A DNA stretch of 64,000 bases from Phycicoccus avicenniae. Its GTDB lineage: Bacteria > Actinomycetota > Actinomycetes > Actinomycetales > Dermatophilaceae. Both the position numbers and the translations under genes were made by a program. Location of the stretch: the NCBI RefSeq assembly GCF_018139485.1, contig NZ_JAGSNF010000015.1:159616-223615 (forward strand), written 5' to 3'. Below the pieces are notes generated by a model. That model ran no database searches. It worked only from the letters and a program-made list of their open reading frames with translations, and was not told the origin of the DNA. Below are positions 53,811-61,758 of this stretch, one piece after another. Position 1 is the stretch's first letter. The number at the start of each line of letters is the position of its first letter.

Positions 53811-55790
53811 TCAGACCTCGATCTCCACGACCTTGCGCATCCAGATGATCCCGATGACGAGCATCACGAGCCCGATGCCCACCATCCCGATGCCGAGGAA
53901 GGTCGTCCACAGCAAGGACACGTACTCGAAGTTGACCCACAGCATGTAGAAGAAGAGTCCGATCGGCAGGGCGATGAGGATGTAGGCGGACAGCCGACCC
54001 TCGGCGGACAGCGCCCGGACGTGGCGGCGAAGACCCTCGCGCTCACGCAGGGTCGCCGCGGTGGTCCGCAGGGTCTCGGCGAGGTTGCCACCGACCTCGC
54101 GCTGGATCCGGATCGCCAGGGTGGTCCACCGCATGTTCGAGCTGTCCATCCGCTCAGCCATCTGGTCGAGGGCGTCCGAGACGTCCGTCCCGATCCGGGT
54201 GGCCGCGAGAGCCCGGGAGAACTCCTTGGCGCACGGCTCGGCGGCGTCCCGGGCGACGGAGTCGAGGGCCTGCGGCAGCGAGAACCCGCTCGACAGACTC
54301 GTCGCGACGAGCGTGAGGATGTCGGGCAGGATCGACTCGAACTTGCGGGCCCGCCGGGCGGCGAGGATCCGCAGCACAACTGAGGGGACGACGAAGCCGG
54401 CGAGCGCGCCGACGAGCAGCCCTGCGAGCCGGAACCAGCCGTCGAGGAACAGCGCCCCAAGGGCGCCGACGATGACGGCGGCGACCAGTCGCAGGAGGAA
54501 CCACTCCCCGGCGCGCCACGGGAGGTCGGCCCGTACGAGCAGCTCCATCGTCTTCGTCGTCGACTCCCGGCCCTCGACGACCTTGTCCCCGACGTGGAGG
54601 ATCTGCTCGGTGAGCGCGGCGGTGCTCGTCTGCTGCTGCTGACGCTGCGCGGCCCGGGACGTCCCGTACCCGTAGGCCTCGACGGCCTCGATCCGCCGAC
54701 TCCGTGTCGACTGGAACTTCGGCGCGGCGAGAGCGACTCCGAGAGCGAAGACGCCGAGGAAGACGACCCCCGTGGCGACGAGGAGCAGCGGGAGGTTCAG
54801 AGCCGACAGTCCAGGAATCGGCGGGACAGCGGCCTGGGCTGGCTGCCCTCCGCCGACGACCACGGGTCCCTCCGTGTCCTGGAGGTCCACCGACTCGGTG
54901 AGCTGGAAGCGCTCCGCGCCCGCGCGACCGGTGACGACCACCGGCTGCACCCCGGAGACACCCGCTGGAATCGTGATGTCGAGACCGGCCTGCGAGTCGA
55001 GCGCCCGGGCTGCCGCCTCGAACGCGGAGGCCACGGCGTCCCGGTCGACCGCCCGGGCAACCGTGCCACCTCCGGCGTCGGCGAACTGCTGGAGCACGGA
55101 GACATCGGCCGCTTCGGTCTGGAAGGAGATGGCCTCGGCGCGGACCTTCGCCTGGGCGAGGGCCTCGAGCGCCTTCTGCCGCTCGCTCCGCTCGCGCGCC
55201 TCTCCGCCCTCGCCGAACGAGACGCTGTCCGCGCCGTCGCTGAGCAGGACGATGCTGCGCTCACCCTCGGTCCCCAGCCCTTGGACGGCGTCCTGGACGG
55301 CGCGGTAGAGGCTCGTCTCGCCCTTCGACCGCAGTGCACCCACGGCGGACAGGATCGCGTCGTGGTCGGTGGTCGGGGCGACGTCGACCCCGGAGGTCGT
55401 CGCGAAGGACACGACGCCGACCTGGACGTCGTCCGGGACGACCTCCAGGAAGTCGCGGACGGCCGTACGGACCGTGGCCATCCCGCTCGCCGTCATCGAG
55501 CCGCTCGTGTCGATGACGAGCATCGACGAGCGCTTCGTCCGCTCGGCGGGCGCGACGTCGACCTCCGCGGCACGACCGCCGATCGTCACGCTGACGGACG
55601 ACGGGTCGAGCTCGACCTGCTCGGCACCGGCACGCAGGACGAGCGTCGCCGTCATCGCATCGTCGCCGACCCGGACGTCGCTGAGCGTGGCCGGCACGTC
55701 GGCAGTCGCGACGGGAGCGCCGAAGAGCGCGGTCCCGCCGGCGAGGAGAGCGACGACCGCGGCCCGCACGGCACCGGGCCGCCGCGTCAT
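53811..55790 (-). CDS. vWA-TadB fusion protein
   Basis: A 659-residue fusion. A signal peptide (V-A-T-A-D-V cleavage region near 28-31), then an exported vWA domain with a complete MIDAS start D-T-S-G-S (94-98) and T-S-L-Y near 165; a membrane helix at about 325-350; a cytoplasmic linker with a Gln-rich patch; then the T2SS-F TadB domain (about 410-640; L-P-D-I-L-T-L-V-A-T-S-L-S-S-G-F-S-L-P) with C-terminal helices. One polypeptide therefore joins an outside metal-dependent binding domain to the pilus platform. The ATG overlaps tadA by 4 nt; no frameshift seen. Confidence 0.88.
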   Translation of the reverse strand: MTRRPGAVRAAVVALLAGGTALFGAPVATADVPATLSDVRVGDDAMTATLVLRAGAEQVELDPSSVSVTIGGRAAEVDVAPAERTKRSSMLVIDTSGSMTASGMATVRTAVRDFLEVVPDDVQVGVVSFATTSGVDVAPTTDHDAILSAVGALRSKGETSLYRAVQDAVQGLGTEGERSIVLLSDGADSVSFGEGGEARERSERQKALEALAQAKVRAEAISFQTEAADVSVLQQFADAGGGTVARAVDRDAVASAFEAAARALDSQAGLDITIPAGVSGVQPVVVTGRAGAERFQLTESVDLQDTEGPVVVGGGQPAQAAVPPIPGLSALNLPLLLVATGVVFLGVFALGVALAAPKFQSTRSRRIEAVEAYGYGTSRAAQRQQQQTSTAALTEQILHVGDKVVEGRESTTKTMELLVRADLPWRAGEWFLLRLVAAVIVGALGALFLDGWFRLAGLLVGALAGFVVPSVVLRILAARRARKFESILPDILTLVATSLSSGFSLPQALDSVARDAAEPCAKEFSRALAATRIGTDVSDALDQMAERMDSSNMRWTTLAIRIQREVGGNLAETLRTTAATLREREGLRRHVRALSAEGRLSAYILIALPIGLFFYMLWVNFEYVSLLWTTFLGIGMVGIGLVMLVIGIIWMRKVVEIEV

Positions 55791-57181
55791 CGGGGTCCGC
55801 CGATGAACACCTGGGGGTCGACGTGCACCCCGAGGTCGGTGAGCTCCTGGAGGAACTTCGGGCGCAGCCCGGTGGACACGAGGCCGCCCTTGAAGCGGCC
55901 GTTCTCATCGCGGCCCGCGGCCCAGTCGAAGGTGAAGACGTCCTGGAGGGTGATGACCTCGCCCTCCATGCCGACGACCTCGCTCACCGCGGTGATGCGG
56001 CGGGTGCCGTCCTTGAGACGGGCCTGCTGGACGATGAGGTCGACGGCGCCGGCCACCTGCTCGCGGATGGCACGCACCGGCAGGTCGACGCCGGCCATGA
56101 GGACCATCGTCTCGAGACGGGCGAGGGAGTCGCGCGGGCTGTTCGCGTGGACCGTCGTGATCGACCCGTCGTGGCCGGTGTTCATCGCCTGGAGCATGTC
56201 GAGGGCGGCACCGTCACGGCACTCGCCGACGACGATGCGGTCGGGGCGCATACGCAGGGAGTTCTTCACGAGGTCGCGGATGGCGATCTCGCCCCGGCCC
56301 TCGATGTTCGACGGGCGGGACTCGAGCCGCAGGACGTGGTCCTGCTTCAGCTGCAGCTCCGCCGCGTCCTCGATCGTCACGATCCGCTCGTCGTCGGGGA
56401 TGAAGGAGGAGATGACGTTGAGGGTCGTCGTCTTCCCGGACCCGGTCCCGCCGGAGATGATGATGTTCCGCCGACCCCGCACGCAGGCGTCGAGGAAGTC
56501 CCGGGTCGCCGCCGACATCGTCCCGAAGGCGATGAGGTCGGAGTCGGTGTACGGGTCCTGGGAGAACTTGCGGATCGTGAGCATCGCGCCGTCGAGCGCG
56601 ATCGGGCTGATGACGGCGTTGACACGCGAGCCGTCGGGCAGGCGGGCGTCGACGAGCGGGCTCGCCTCGTCGACGCGGCGGCCGACCCGGCCGACGATCT
56701 TGTCGATGACCCGGCGCAGGTGCGCCTCGGTCGAGAAGTGGGTGTCGACCCGGTACAGCTTTCCGCTGCGCTCGACGTAGATCATGTTCGCGCCGTTGAC
56801 CATGATCTCGGAGATCTCCGGGTCACGGAGCAACGGCTCGAGCGGGCCGTGCCCGAGGATCTCGTCGCTGACCTCCTGCGCGATGCGGGTCCGGTCGGCG
56901 TGCGACAGCGGCTTCTGCTCGGCGTCGATGGTCTGCTGGAGCGTCGTGCGCACCTGGGCGGCGAGCTCGTGCTCCGGCAGGTGCGGGTCGTAGAGCCGCG
57001 GCCCGAGGATGTCGATGAGCCCCTGGTGGACGCGGTTCTTCACCTCCTGGAACGGGTCGGTGAGGCGCGGCGCCGTCGCGGCGGCCCGCGACGCCACGGC
57101 ACCGGACGGGGCGTTCGACGCGGGAGCGTCGGCCGCCGCCTGGGCCCGGCGGACGCTGTCGAGACGATCGGCGAGACTCAC
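55787..57181 (-). CDS. tadA: TadA/CpaF-type pilus assembly ATPase
   Basis: A 464-residue ATPase: an Ala-rich N-terminal stretch, then the N-terminal domain (E-I-L-G-H-G-P-L-E-P-L-L) and the RecA core with Walker A G-G-T-G-S-G-K-T-T (244-252), Asp box I-E-D-A-A-E-L, Walker B I-V-V-G-E-C-R and His box T-V-H-A-N-S-P. All canonical, unlike the Tad locus 1 enzyme. Drives Flp pilus assembly. The GTG at 57181 overlaps the cpaE stop by 4 nt. Confidence 0.95.
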   Translation of the reverse strand: MSLADRLDSVRRAQAAADAPASNAPSGAVASRAAATAPRLTDPFQEVKNRVHQGLIDILGPRLYDPHLPEHELAAQVRTTLQQTIDAEQKPLSHADRTRIAQEVSDEILGHGPLEPLLRDPEISEIMVNGANMIYVERSGKLYRVDTHFSTEAHLRRVIDKIVGRVGRRVDEASPLVDARLPDGSRVNAVISPIALDGAMLTIRKFSQDPYTDSDLIAFGTMSAATRDFLDACVRGRRNIIISGGTGSGKTTTLNVISSFIPDDERIVTIEDAAELQLKQDHVLRLESRPSNIEGRGEIAIRDLVKNSLRMRPDRIVVGECRDGAALDMLQAMNTGHDGSITTVHANSPRDSLARLETMVLMAGVDLPVRAIREQVAGAVDLIVQQARLKDGTRRITAVSEVVGMEGEVITLQDVFTFDWAAGRDENGRFKGGLVSTGLRPKFLQELTDLGVHVDPQVFIGGPR

Positions 57182-58368
57182 TTGCGCCCCCTGAACAGGC
57201 TCTTGCGCGACGAGGTCTGGCCGACGGCGGCAGCCGCCGAACCCACTTCGTCGTCGCGTCCGGTACGGATGTGGCTGTCCACGAGCTCCTTCATGCTGAG
57301 CGACACCGGTGACTTCGGCTCGTCGAGCACGATGGGCACGCCCCGGTTCACCGACGCGGGGACGGTGAGCGAGTTCGGGATGTTCACGGCGATCGGCGTC
57401 TTGATGGCCGCCTCGACGTCCTCGGGGCGCAGGCCGACCTTGGCGTCGGCCCGGTTGAGCACGATGATCCGCGAGTCCTTGGGGCTGCCGATCATGTCGA
57501 GGGTGTCGATGGCGACGCGCAGGTTCTTCACGGCCGGGATGTCGAGCGTCGCGATGAGCACGAGGGCGTCCGACACGTCGATCGAGGCGAGGACGTGCTC
57601 GGTGAACGACGGCGGGGTGTCGACGATGACGTAGTCGTACGAGCGCCGCGCCACCTTGAGCACCTCCGAGACCGTCGGCACCGGGATCCGGTCGGCGTCG
57701 CCCGGGTCGTTCGGCGCGCACAGCACGTCGAGGCCGCTCTCCTCGTGGGTGACCACGAGCCCACGGAGGGCCTCGTCGTCGAGGTGCCCGCTCATCGACA
57801 CCGCGTCGTAGATCGACTGCGCCGGCACGAGCTGCAGGCTGATCGCGACGTCGCCGAAGGACAGGTCGAGGTCGACGAGCAGGGTCCGCAGCCCGCTGTG
57901 CGCGAGGTGGGTCGCGGCGTTCGTCGACAGGGTCGTCTTGCCGACGCCGCCCTTCGCCGAGAACACCGTGATGAGCCGCCCCTCACGAGCTGACCCCCCG
58001 GACGCGTGCCCGATGAGCCGCGACGTGAGCTCTCGGCTGCGGCGCAGCGCCTCGGCGAGCGCGGTGTGGTCGTCCGAGGCGACGACCTCACGGATGCCGG
58101 CGCGGAGGGCCTGCGAGAGCGTTGTGACGTCCACCCGGCTGCGCAGCAGGATGACGCCGATCTCGGGCCGGTCGAGGCGCGTCGCCTCGGACAGCTCGCA
58201 CGCCCTGTCGATCGGGATGTCGGAGCCGATGACGATCTGCTCGACCTGCGGGTTGTCGTGGATGGCCCGCGCGACCATCGCCGCCGAGTCGAGCGCCTGC
58301 GTGTCCACGCCGAGGGCGAAGCGGTACCGCTCCGTCGCCCCGGGGTCGGTGTCCCAGAGGATGTTCAC
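57178..58368 (-). CDS. cpaE: CpaE/TadZ-like P-loop protein
   Basis: A 396-residue protein: an atypical receiver domain (about 1-115, with I-G-V-I-L-L-R-S-R and V-R-A-G-I-R-E-V) and a ParA/MinD domain with A-K-G-G-V-G-K-T-T (138-146), D-L-D-L-S-F-G-D and V-D-T-P-P. TadZ/CpaE proteins localise the Tad apparatus, often to a pole. Its canonical Walker motif contrasts with the deviant one at 32433-33707. GTG overlaps the cpaB stop by 4 nt. Confidence 0.92.
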   Translation of the reverse strand: MNILWDTDPGATERYRFALGVDTQALDSAAMVARAIHDNPQVEQIVIGSDIPIDRACELSEATRLDRPEIGVILLRSRVDVTTLSQALRAGIREVVASDDHTALAEALRRSRELTSRLIGHASGGSAREGRLITVFSAKGGVGKTTLSTNAATHLAHSGLRTLLVDLDLSFGDVAISLQLVPAQSIYDAVSMSGHLDDEALRGLVVTHEESGLDVLCAPNDPGDADRIPVPTVSEVLKVARRSYDYVIVDTPPSFTEHVLASIDVSDALVLIATLDIPAVKNLRVAIDTLDMIGSPKDSRIIVLNRADAKVGLRPEDVEAAIKTPIAVNIPNSLTVPASVNRGVPIVLDEPKSPVSLSMKELVDSHIRTGRDDEVGSAAAAVGQTSSRKSLFRGRK

Positions 58369-59156
58369 CGGACGTCGTCCTCGAGCATCGTGAGGTCGTT
58401 GACGGACAGGTCCGGGTCGACGTCGAGCTCGGAGCCGCGGAGGCCGGCGTACAGCGTGTAGTTGTTGATGCCGTGGACGAGCCGGGCGGCCTGCTCCGGG
58501 CTCACCTCGAGGGTGACGAGGAACGTCGGCGTCTCCTGCTGCGAGGCGCCCTCCTCGCCCTCCTCCGGCGTGGCCTGGGCGGGGGTCAGCGAGGCGTCGC
58601 CCATCGCGATGACCTTGACGTTGTCGAGGAGGATCGAGGTCCCCTGGATCTCCTCCTCGTTGAAGACCTGCGCCTCCTCGGAGGCGTCGAGGTTCTTCAG
58701 CTGGTAGGTCATGAAGACCGTGAGGAAGGAGCCCGGGGTGACGAACGTCCCGACCCGCGCGGGGTCGTTGAGCTGGACCGAGACCGCGAGCTTGCCGGAG
58801 GCGACCTGCAGGGCCTTCTCCCCGAGGGGGACCTCCCCGAACGCAGCACCGAGGACGTACTGGCCGGGGGCGATGTCGGTGAGCGCGACGAGGGCCCCGT
58901 TCGTGTCGTCGATGGTCTCGAGGGCCCCGACCGGCTTGGCCGCCGAGGCGACCTCGGTCTGGCCCATCTGGCCCAGGCGCACGGCGTCCTTCATGGACGT
59001 GCCGGCCGGGATGACCTCGTTCGTCACGTAGACGGTCGTGGGGCTGGCCGCCGCGACGGCGCGGGCGTCGGCGCCTCGTGCGTAGACGAGCACGAGGGCG
59101 GCACCGACGAACGCGATGACGGCAGCGGCGAGGATGGCGAGGATGCGTCGACCCAT
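58365..59156 (-). CDS. cpaB: CpaB/RcpC-like SAF domain protein
   Basis: A 263-residue protein with one N-terminal membrane helix (about 5-25), SAF domain (V-Y-V-T-N-E-V-I-P-A-G-T-S onward) and a C-terminal beta region; F-V-T-P-G-S-F-L-T-V-F-M fits CpaB. Works on the outer face of the membrane in pilus assembly. AAGGA precedes the ATG at a long spacing (11 nt). Confidence 0.88.
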   Translation of the reverse strand: MGRRILAILAAAVIAFVGAALVLVYARGADARAVAAASPTTVYVTNEVIPAGTSMKDAVRLGQMGQTEVASAAKPVGALETIDDTNGALVALTDIAPGQYVLGAAFGEVPLGEKALQVASGKLAVSVQLNDPARVGTFVTPGSFLTVFMTYQLKNLDASEEAQVFNEEEIQGTSILLDNVKVIAMGDASLTPAQATPEEGEEGASQQETPTFLVTLEVSPEQAARLVHGINNYTLYAGLRGSELDVDPDLSVNDLTMLEDDVR

Positions 59157-59221
59157 GGTGGTGAGTGTCCTTCTGATGGATGCGATGGAAGGGACGAATG
59201 TGGAGAAGCAGGACTAACGGA

Positions 59222-60391
59222 CTACCCGCCGAGGCCGAACGTCTTGGTGCCGCGACTCGGACCACCGACGGAGACATCGCCAACGGGCACCAGGGGCGAG
59301 GTGAACCAGCCCCAGATGCAGGTCTTGGCGTTGGCCCCCTGTCCGCAGAAGTTGTTCGTCGGGGTCTTGTAGATGCTGTAGTTCTTGTTGGGCTGCGCCG
59401 TCTGCATGTTGTCCCATCCCACAAAGTAGAAGGACGAAATCCCCGCGACGGTGTAGTCCACGCCGCTGCCGTTGCCAGCCACGGATGTGAAGACCGGAAT
59501 GAGCACCTCAGTTCCGAGGTACTTCTGCATCGCGTCCTGCTTGCACCCGTTCGGCGGCGCACCACCGGGCAGCCCCGCGATCGTCCCGTCGGCGTTGAAC
59601 GTCGCGGCACAGTCGTCTGAGCCCTCCGTGTCGTTCAACCAGCCGAAGCCTCCGGGGGCGTACATGGACGGGCCACATGCTGTCGCCGGGTTCCCGTTCT
59701 CGTGGGCGTTGATCTTGGCGATCCGAGGAGCCAGCGCGTCCGGCACGTTGTTGATCGGTAGCGTCGGCGCCATGGCAGGTGCGGGGGAGTACGACGGGCG
59801 ACTTCCGAAGACCGTTCCGTTCGAGGTCGCGGCGTTCCAGTCGCAGACACTGATGGTCAGCGGGAGAGTTGTGCCGGTGGACCCGACGGGACCAAGTATC
59901 GCGCGGGCGCATGCGCCGGTCTCGGACGTTCCGGAACCTCCAGCAGCGGCGCCGAAGATGTTGCGGAGGGGACTTCCACTGGCGTCACTCGTCGTCCGAG
60001 TATGCACCTCGACGTAGTCGCCGCCAGGCGCTGGCGGACAGCTGCTGATCGATTCGAGCGACCCGGGCGACGTGCAAGGGGGAAGGCCCGGCAGCGTTCC
60101 GCACTGCTCGACGACCTCGTGTGTCCCGTCGAAGCCCGACGCGTTCCCATCCACCAAGGTCTCGAGGCCATCAGCGTTGGGGACGCAATTGCCCTCGGCG
60201 CAGGACTGCGCGAGTGATAGCGCGCCGGCGTCTGCGCCGTTCTGTAGTTCGCGCCGCTCGAGCATGAGCTGGCCGACGTCGATCGTGATGGCGGCGAACC
60301 CGAGAAGGACCCCGGAGGTCAAGAGCACGACGACGATCGTCGCCACAGCGCCACGTTCGCGGCGGGGCGTGAGCCGAGTCATCCTCCGCAC
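59222..60391 (-). CDS. TadG-like protein of Tad locus 2
   Basis: A 389-residue protein: basic start, E-R-G-A-V-A-T-I-V-V-V-L-L processing motif with a membrane helix, then a L-Q-N-G-A-D-A-G-A-L-S-L-A TadG signature and a long exported part with many Cys (C-A-E-G-N-C; Q-C-G-T; C-T-S). The C-terminal 150 residues, from G-G-F-G-W-L-N-D-T-E, are related to the 41047-42237 protein (D-A-M-Q-K near 297; S-G-V-D-Y-T-V-A-G). Probable surface minor component. Locally lower GC than the neighbouring ATPases. Confidence 0.82.
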   Translation of the reverse strand: MRRMTRLTPRRERGAVATIVVVLLTSGVLLGFAAITIDVGQLMLERRELQNGADAGALSLAQSCAEGNCVPNADGLETLVDGNASGFDGTHEVVEQCGTLPGLPPCTSPGSLESISSCPPAPGGDYVEVHTRTTSDASGSPLRNIFGAAAGGSGTSETGACARAILGPVGSTGTTLPLTISVCDWNAATSNGTVFGSRPSYSPAPAMAPTLPINNVPDALAPRIAKINAHENGNPATACGPSMYAPGGFGWLNDTEGSDDCAATFNADGTIAGLPGGAPPNGCKQDAMQKYLGTEVLIPVFTSVAGNGSGVDYTVAGISSFYFVGWDNMQTAQPNKNYSIYKTPTNNFCGQGANAKTCIWGWFTSPLVPVGDVSVGGPSRGTKTFGLGG

Positions 60392-60780
60392 CTCATCTGA
60401 GCCTTGCCGACGACGTCCGGAGCAGCGATCGGCACGAAAGCATCGAGCAAGAACCAGTCGAAGGCGTCTCCTCGAACTGTGACCTCGACAGAGTCAGCGG
60501 CGCTGCAGCTCACGACACTGAAAGAGACGATCGCGTCCGAGTCTCCGTTCACGAGACCTGCGAACTGCGGCATTGACGTGATCGCACGGGTCTCCGCGTC
60601 CCCCTGAGACAGTCCGACGGCCATGGCGCGGGCCCCCTCCCGAGCGGCGTTCGCCACCATGATCTCGCCGAAAAGAAGTCGCCCGAAGTCGATGATCCCG
60701 CCGACCAGCATAAGCAGAAGAGGCAGGACAATCGCGAACTCAACTGCGGTCGCGCCGCCCTCACGTCGAATGAGTGTCAT
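60379..60780 (-). CDS. tadE: TadE family pseudopilin
   Basis: A 133-residue protein: a 7-residue basic leader, G-G-A-T-A-V-E-F-A-I-V-L-P and a membrane helix: canonical TadE start with Glu at +5. Helix continues A-N-A-A-R-E-G-A-R-A-M-A-V-G. Overlaps the tadG-like gene by 13 nt. Role: processed minor pilin. Confidence 0.85.
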   Translation of the reverse strand: MTLIRREGGATAVEFAIVLPLLLMLVGGIIDFGRLLFGEIMVANAAREGARAMAVGLSQGDAETRAITSMPQFAGLVNGDSDAIVSFSVVSCSAADSVEVTVRGDAFDWFLLDAFVPIAAPDVVGKAQMRCGG

Positions 60781-60810
60781 GAGGTTGCTCCGGGCCTTGG
60801 GGAAGGACGA

Positions 60811-60969
60811 CTAGAAGCGTCCAGAAATGGACGAGAAGAGGCCGATGACACCCTGGCCGAGCACTATGACCGAACCAATGATGACAGCAGCGACGAGGGC
60901 GACCAGCAAGGCATACTCTGCTGCGGTCGCACCATATTCCAGAGACTTGTGCACACGCATCCGATTCAT
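60811..60969 (-). CDS. flp: Flp-type pilin
   Basis: A 52-residue prepilin. Leader ends in Gly13, the mature chain starts A-T-A-A-E-Y (Glu at +5, Tyr at +6), and one hydrophobic helix with A-L-V-A-A-V-I-I-G-S follows; Phe-rich end I-G-L-F-S-S-I-S-G-R-F. Classical Flp processing site for an A24 prepilin peptidase, which is not in the window. Too short to be found by length alone. Second pilin of the locus. Confidence 0.85.
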   Translation of the reverse strand: MNRMRVHKSLEYGATAAEYALLVALVAAVIIGSVIVLGQGVIGLFSSISGRF

Positions 60970-61054
60970 GCCCCTCGCTCCTTGATGGCCGAAGTTGCAA
61001 CGGGGTCGGGCGCCGCGTCCGCGGCACCCGACCCCGCGCAGGCCGTGATTTAGA

Positions 61055-61228
61055 TCAGGGCATCTGGCTGTTGATGGACGTGAATGCATCCGAGATGCTC
61101 TCGCCGAGGGTGACGACGAGACCGATGATGACGGCCGCGATGAGGGCGACGAAGAGGCCGTACTCGACGGCGGTCGCACCCTTCTCGGACTGGAGGCGGG
61201 ACTGGAGCTTCACGAGGGCCTTGGTCAT
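61055..61228 (-). CDS. flp: Flp-type major pilin
   Basis: A 57-residue prepilin with a 17-residue leader ending in Gly17 and mature start A-T-A-V-E-Y (Glu22 at +5, Tyr23 at +6), followed by V-A-L-I-A-A-V-I-I-G-L and a short polar tail. First gene of Tad locus 2, so probably the major pilin. GAAAGG stands 9 nt before the ATG. It differs enough from the downstream pilin for both to be assembled together. Confidence 0.9.
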   Translation of the reverse strand: MTKALVKLQSRLQSEKGATAVEYGLFVALIAAVIIGLVVTLGESISDAFTSINSQMP

Positions 61229-61758
61229 GGCTTGAACCTTTCGGGTCTGTGTGTCGATCACATCTAGCCGTGTCGAGCACGTGGGCTTGTCGAGCAAGGA
61301 CATTCCACATGTTCGGAAGGCCCGGCACCATAGGCCGACAGGTCCTACTCCATACGACGAACGAGCGACGTGGGTGGGCCGAACGGACGATAGACGGGTA
61401 GGACTCATCCACACATCGACGCTCGCGCGGGTGACTGCGTATGTCGGAAGCGCTTGAGCCGCGTCGTCGGCAGCAGCTTCAAGGCTCCGCAGAGCGCCCT
61501 CCCCCATCGGTTGTCAGATCCTCCATCAGTGGTCGACCTAGCACGGCCGGCTACTCAGCGCCTCGCATCCCGCGGTTTCGAGAACGTCCGTCCGATGCGC
61601 CCTCAACCGGACGAGCCGTAGGCCTGACGGGAGGTCCTGCCAGCGGACCTGATGCCCCCTCGGAGGTTGCGAATGTCGAGGCTGCCCCCTCGCGGAACGA
61701 CCTGATGCTCGATACTCCTAGCCGTGAGCAGCCGGCTTGACAGTCTCGAGGGGGAATT
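61229..61758. other. 530-nt intergenic region, lower GC, promoter region of Tad locus 2
   Basis: No convincing gene: open frames here lack start signals and codon bias. It separates the flp operon from the divergent membrane-protein gene and must hold both promoters. For flp, TAGATG (CATCTA at 61261-61266 on the plus strand) is a candidate -10. Two copies of TGTCGAGCA lie just upstream. The region and the gene to its right are visibly less GC-rich than the rest. Confidence 0.6.
61271..61296. promoter_or_regulatory. Direct repeats upstream of flp
   Basis: TGTCGAGCA occurs at 61271-61279 and 61288-61296, 17 nt apart start to start, overlapping the expected -35 region of the flp promoter. A candidate binding site for a tandem or dimeric regulator. 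Confidence 0.4.

Noticed and set aside
61441..61740. A 99-codon plus-strand frame in the intergenic region
   Set aside because: No Shine-Dalgarno or promoter, low GC3 bias, no recognisable domain; treated as chance.
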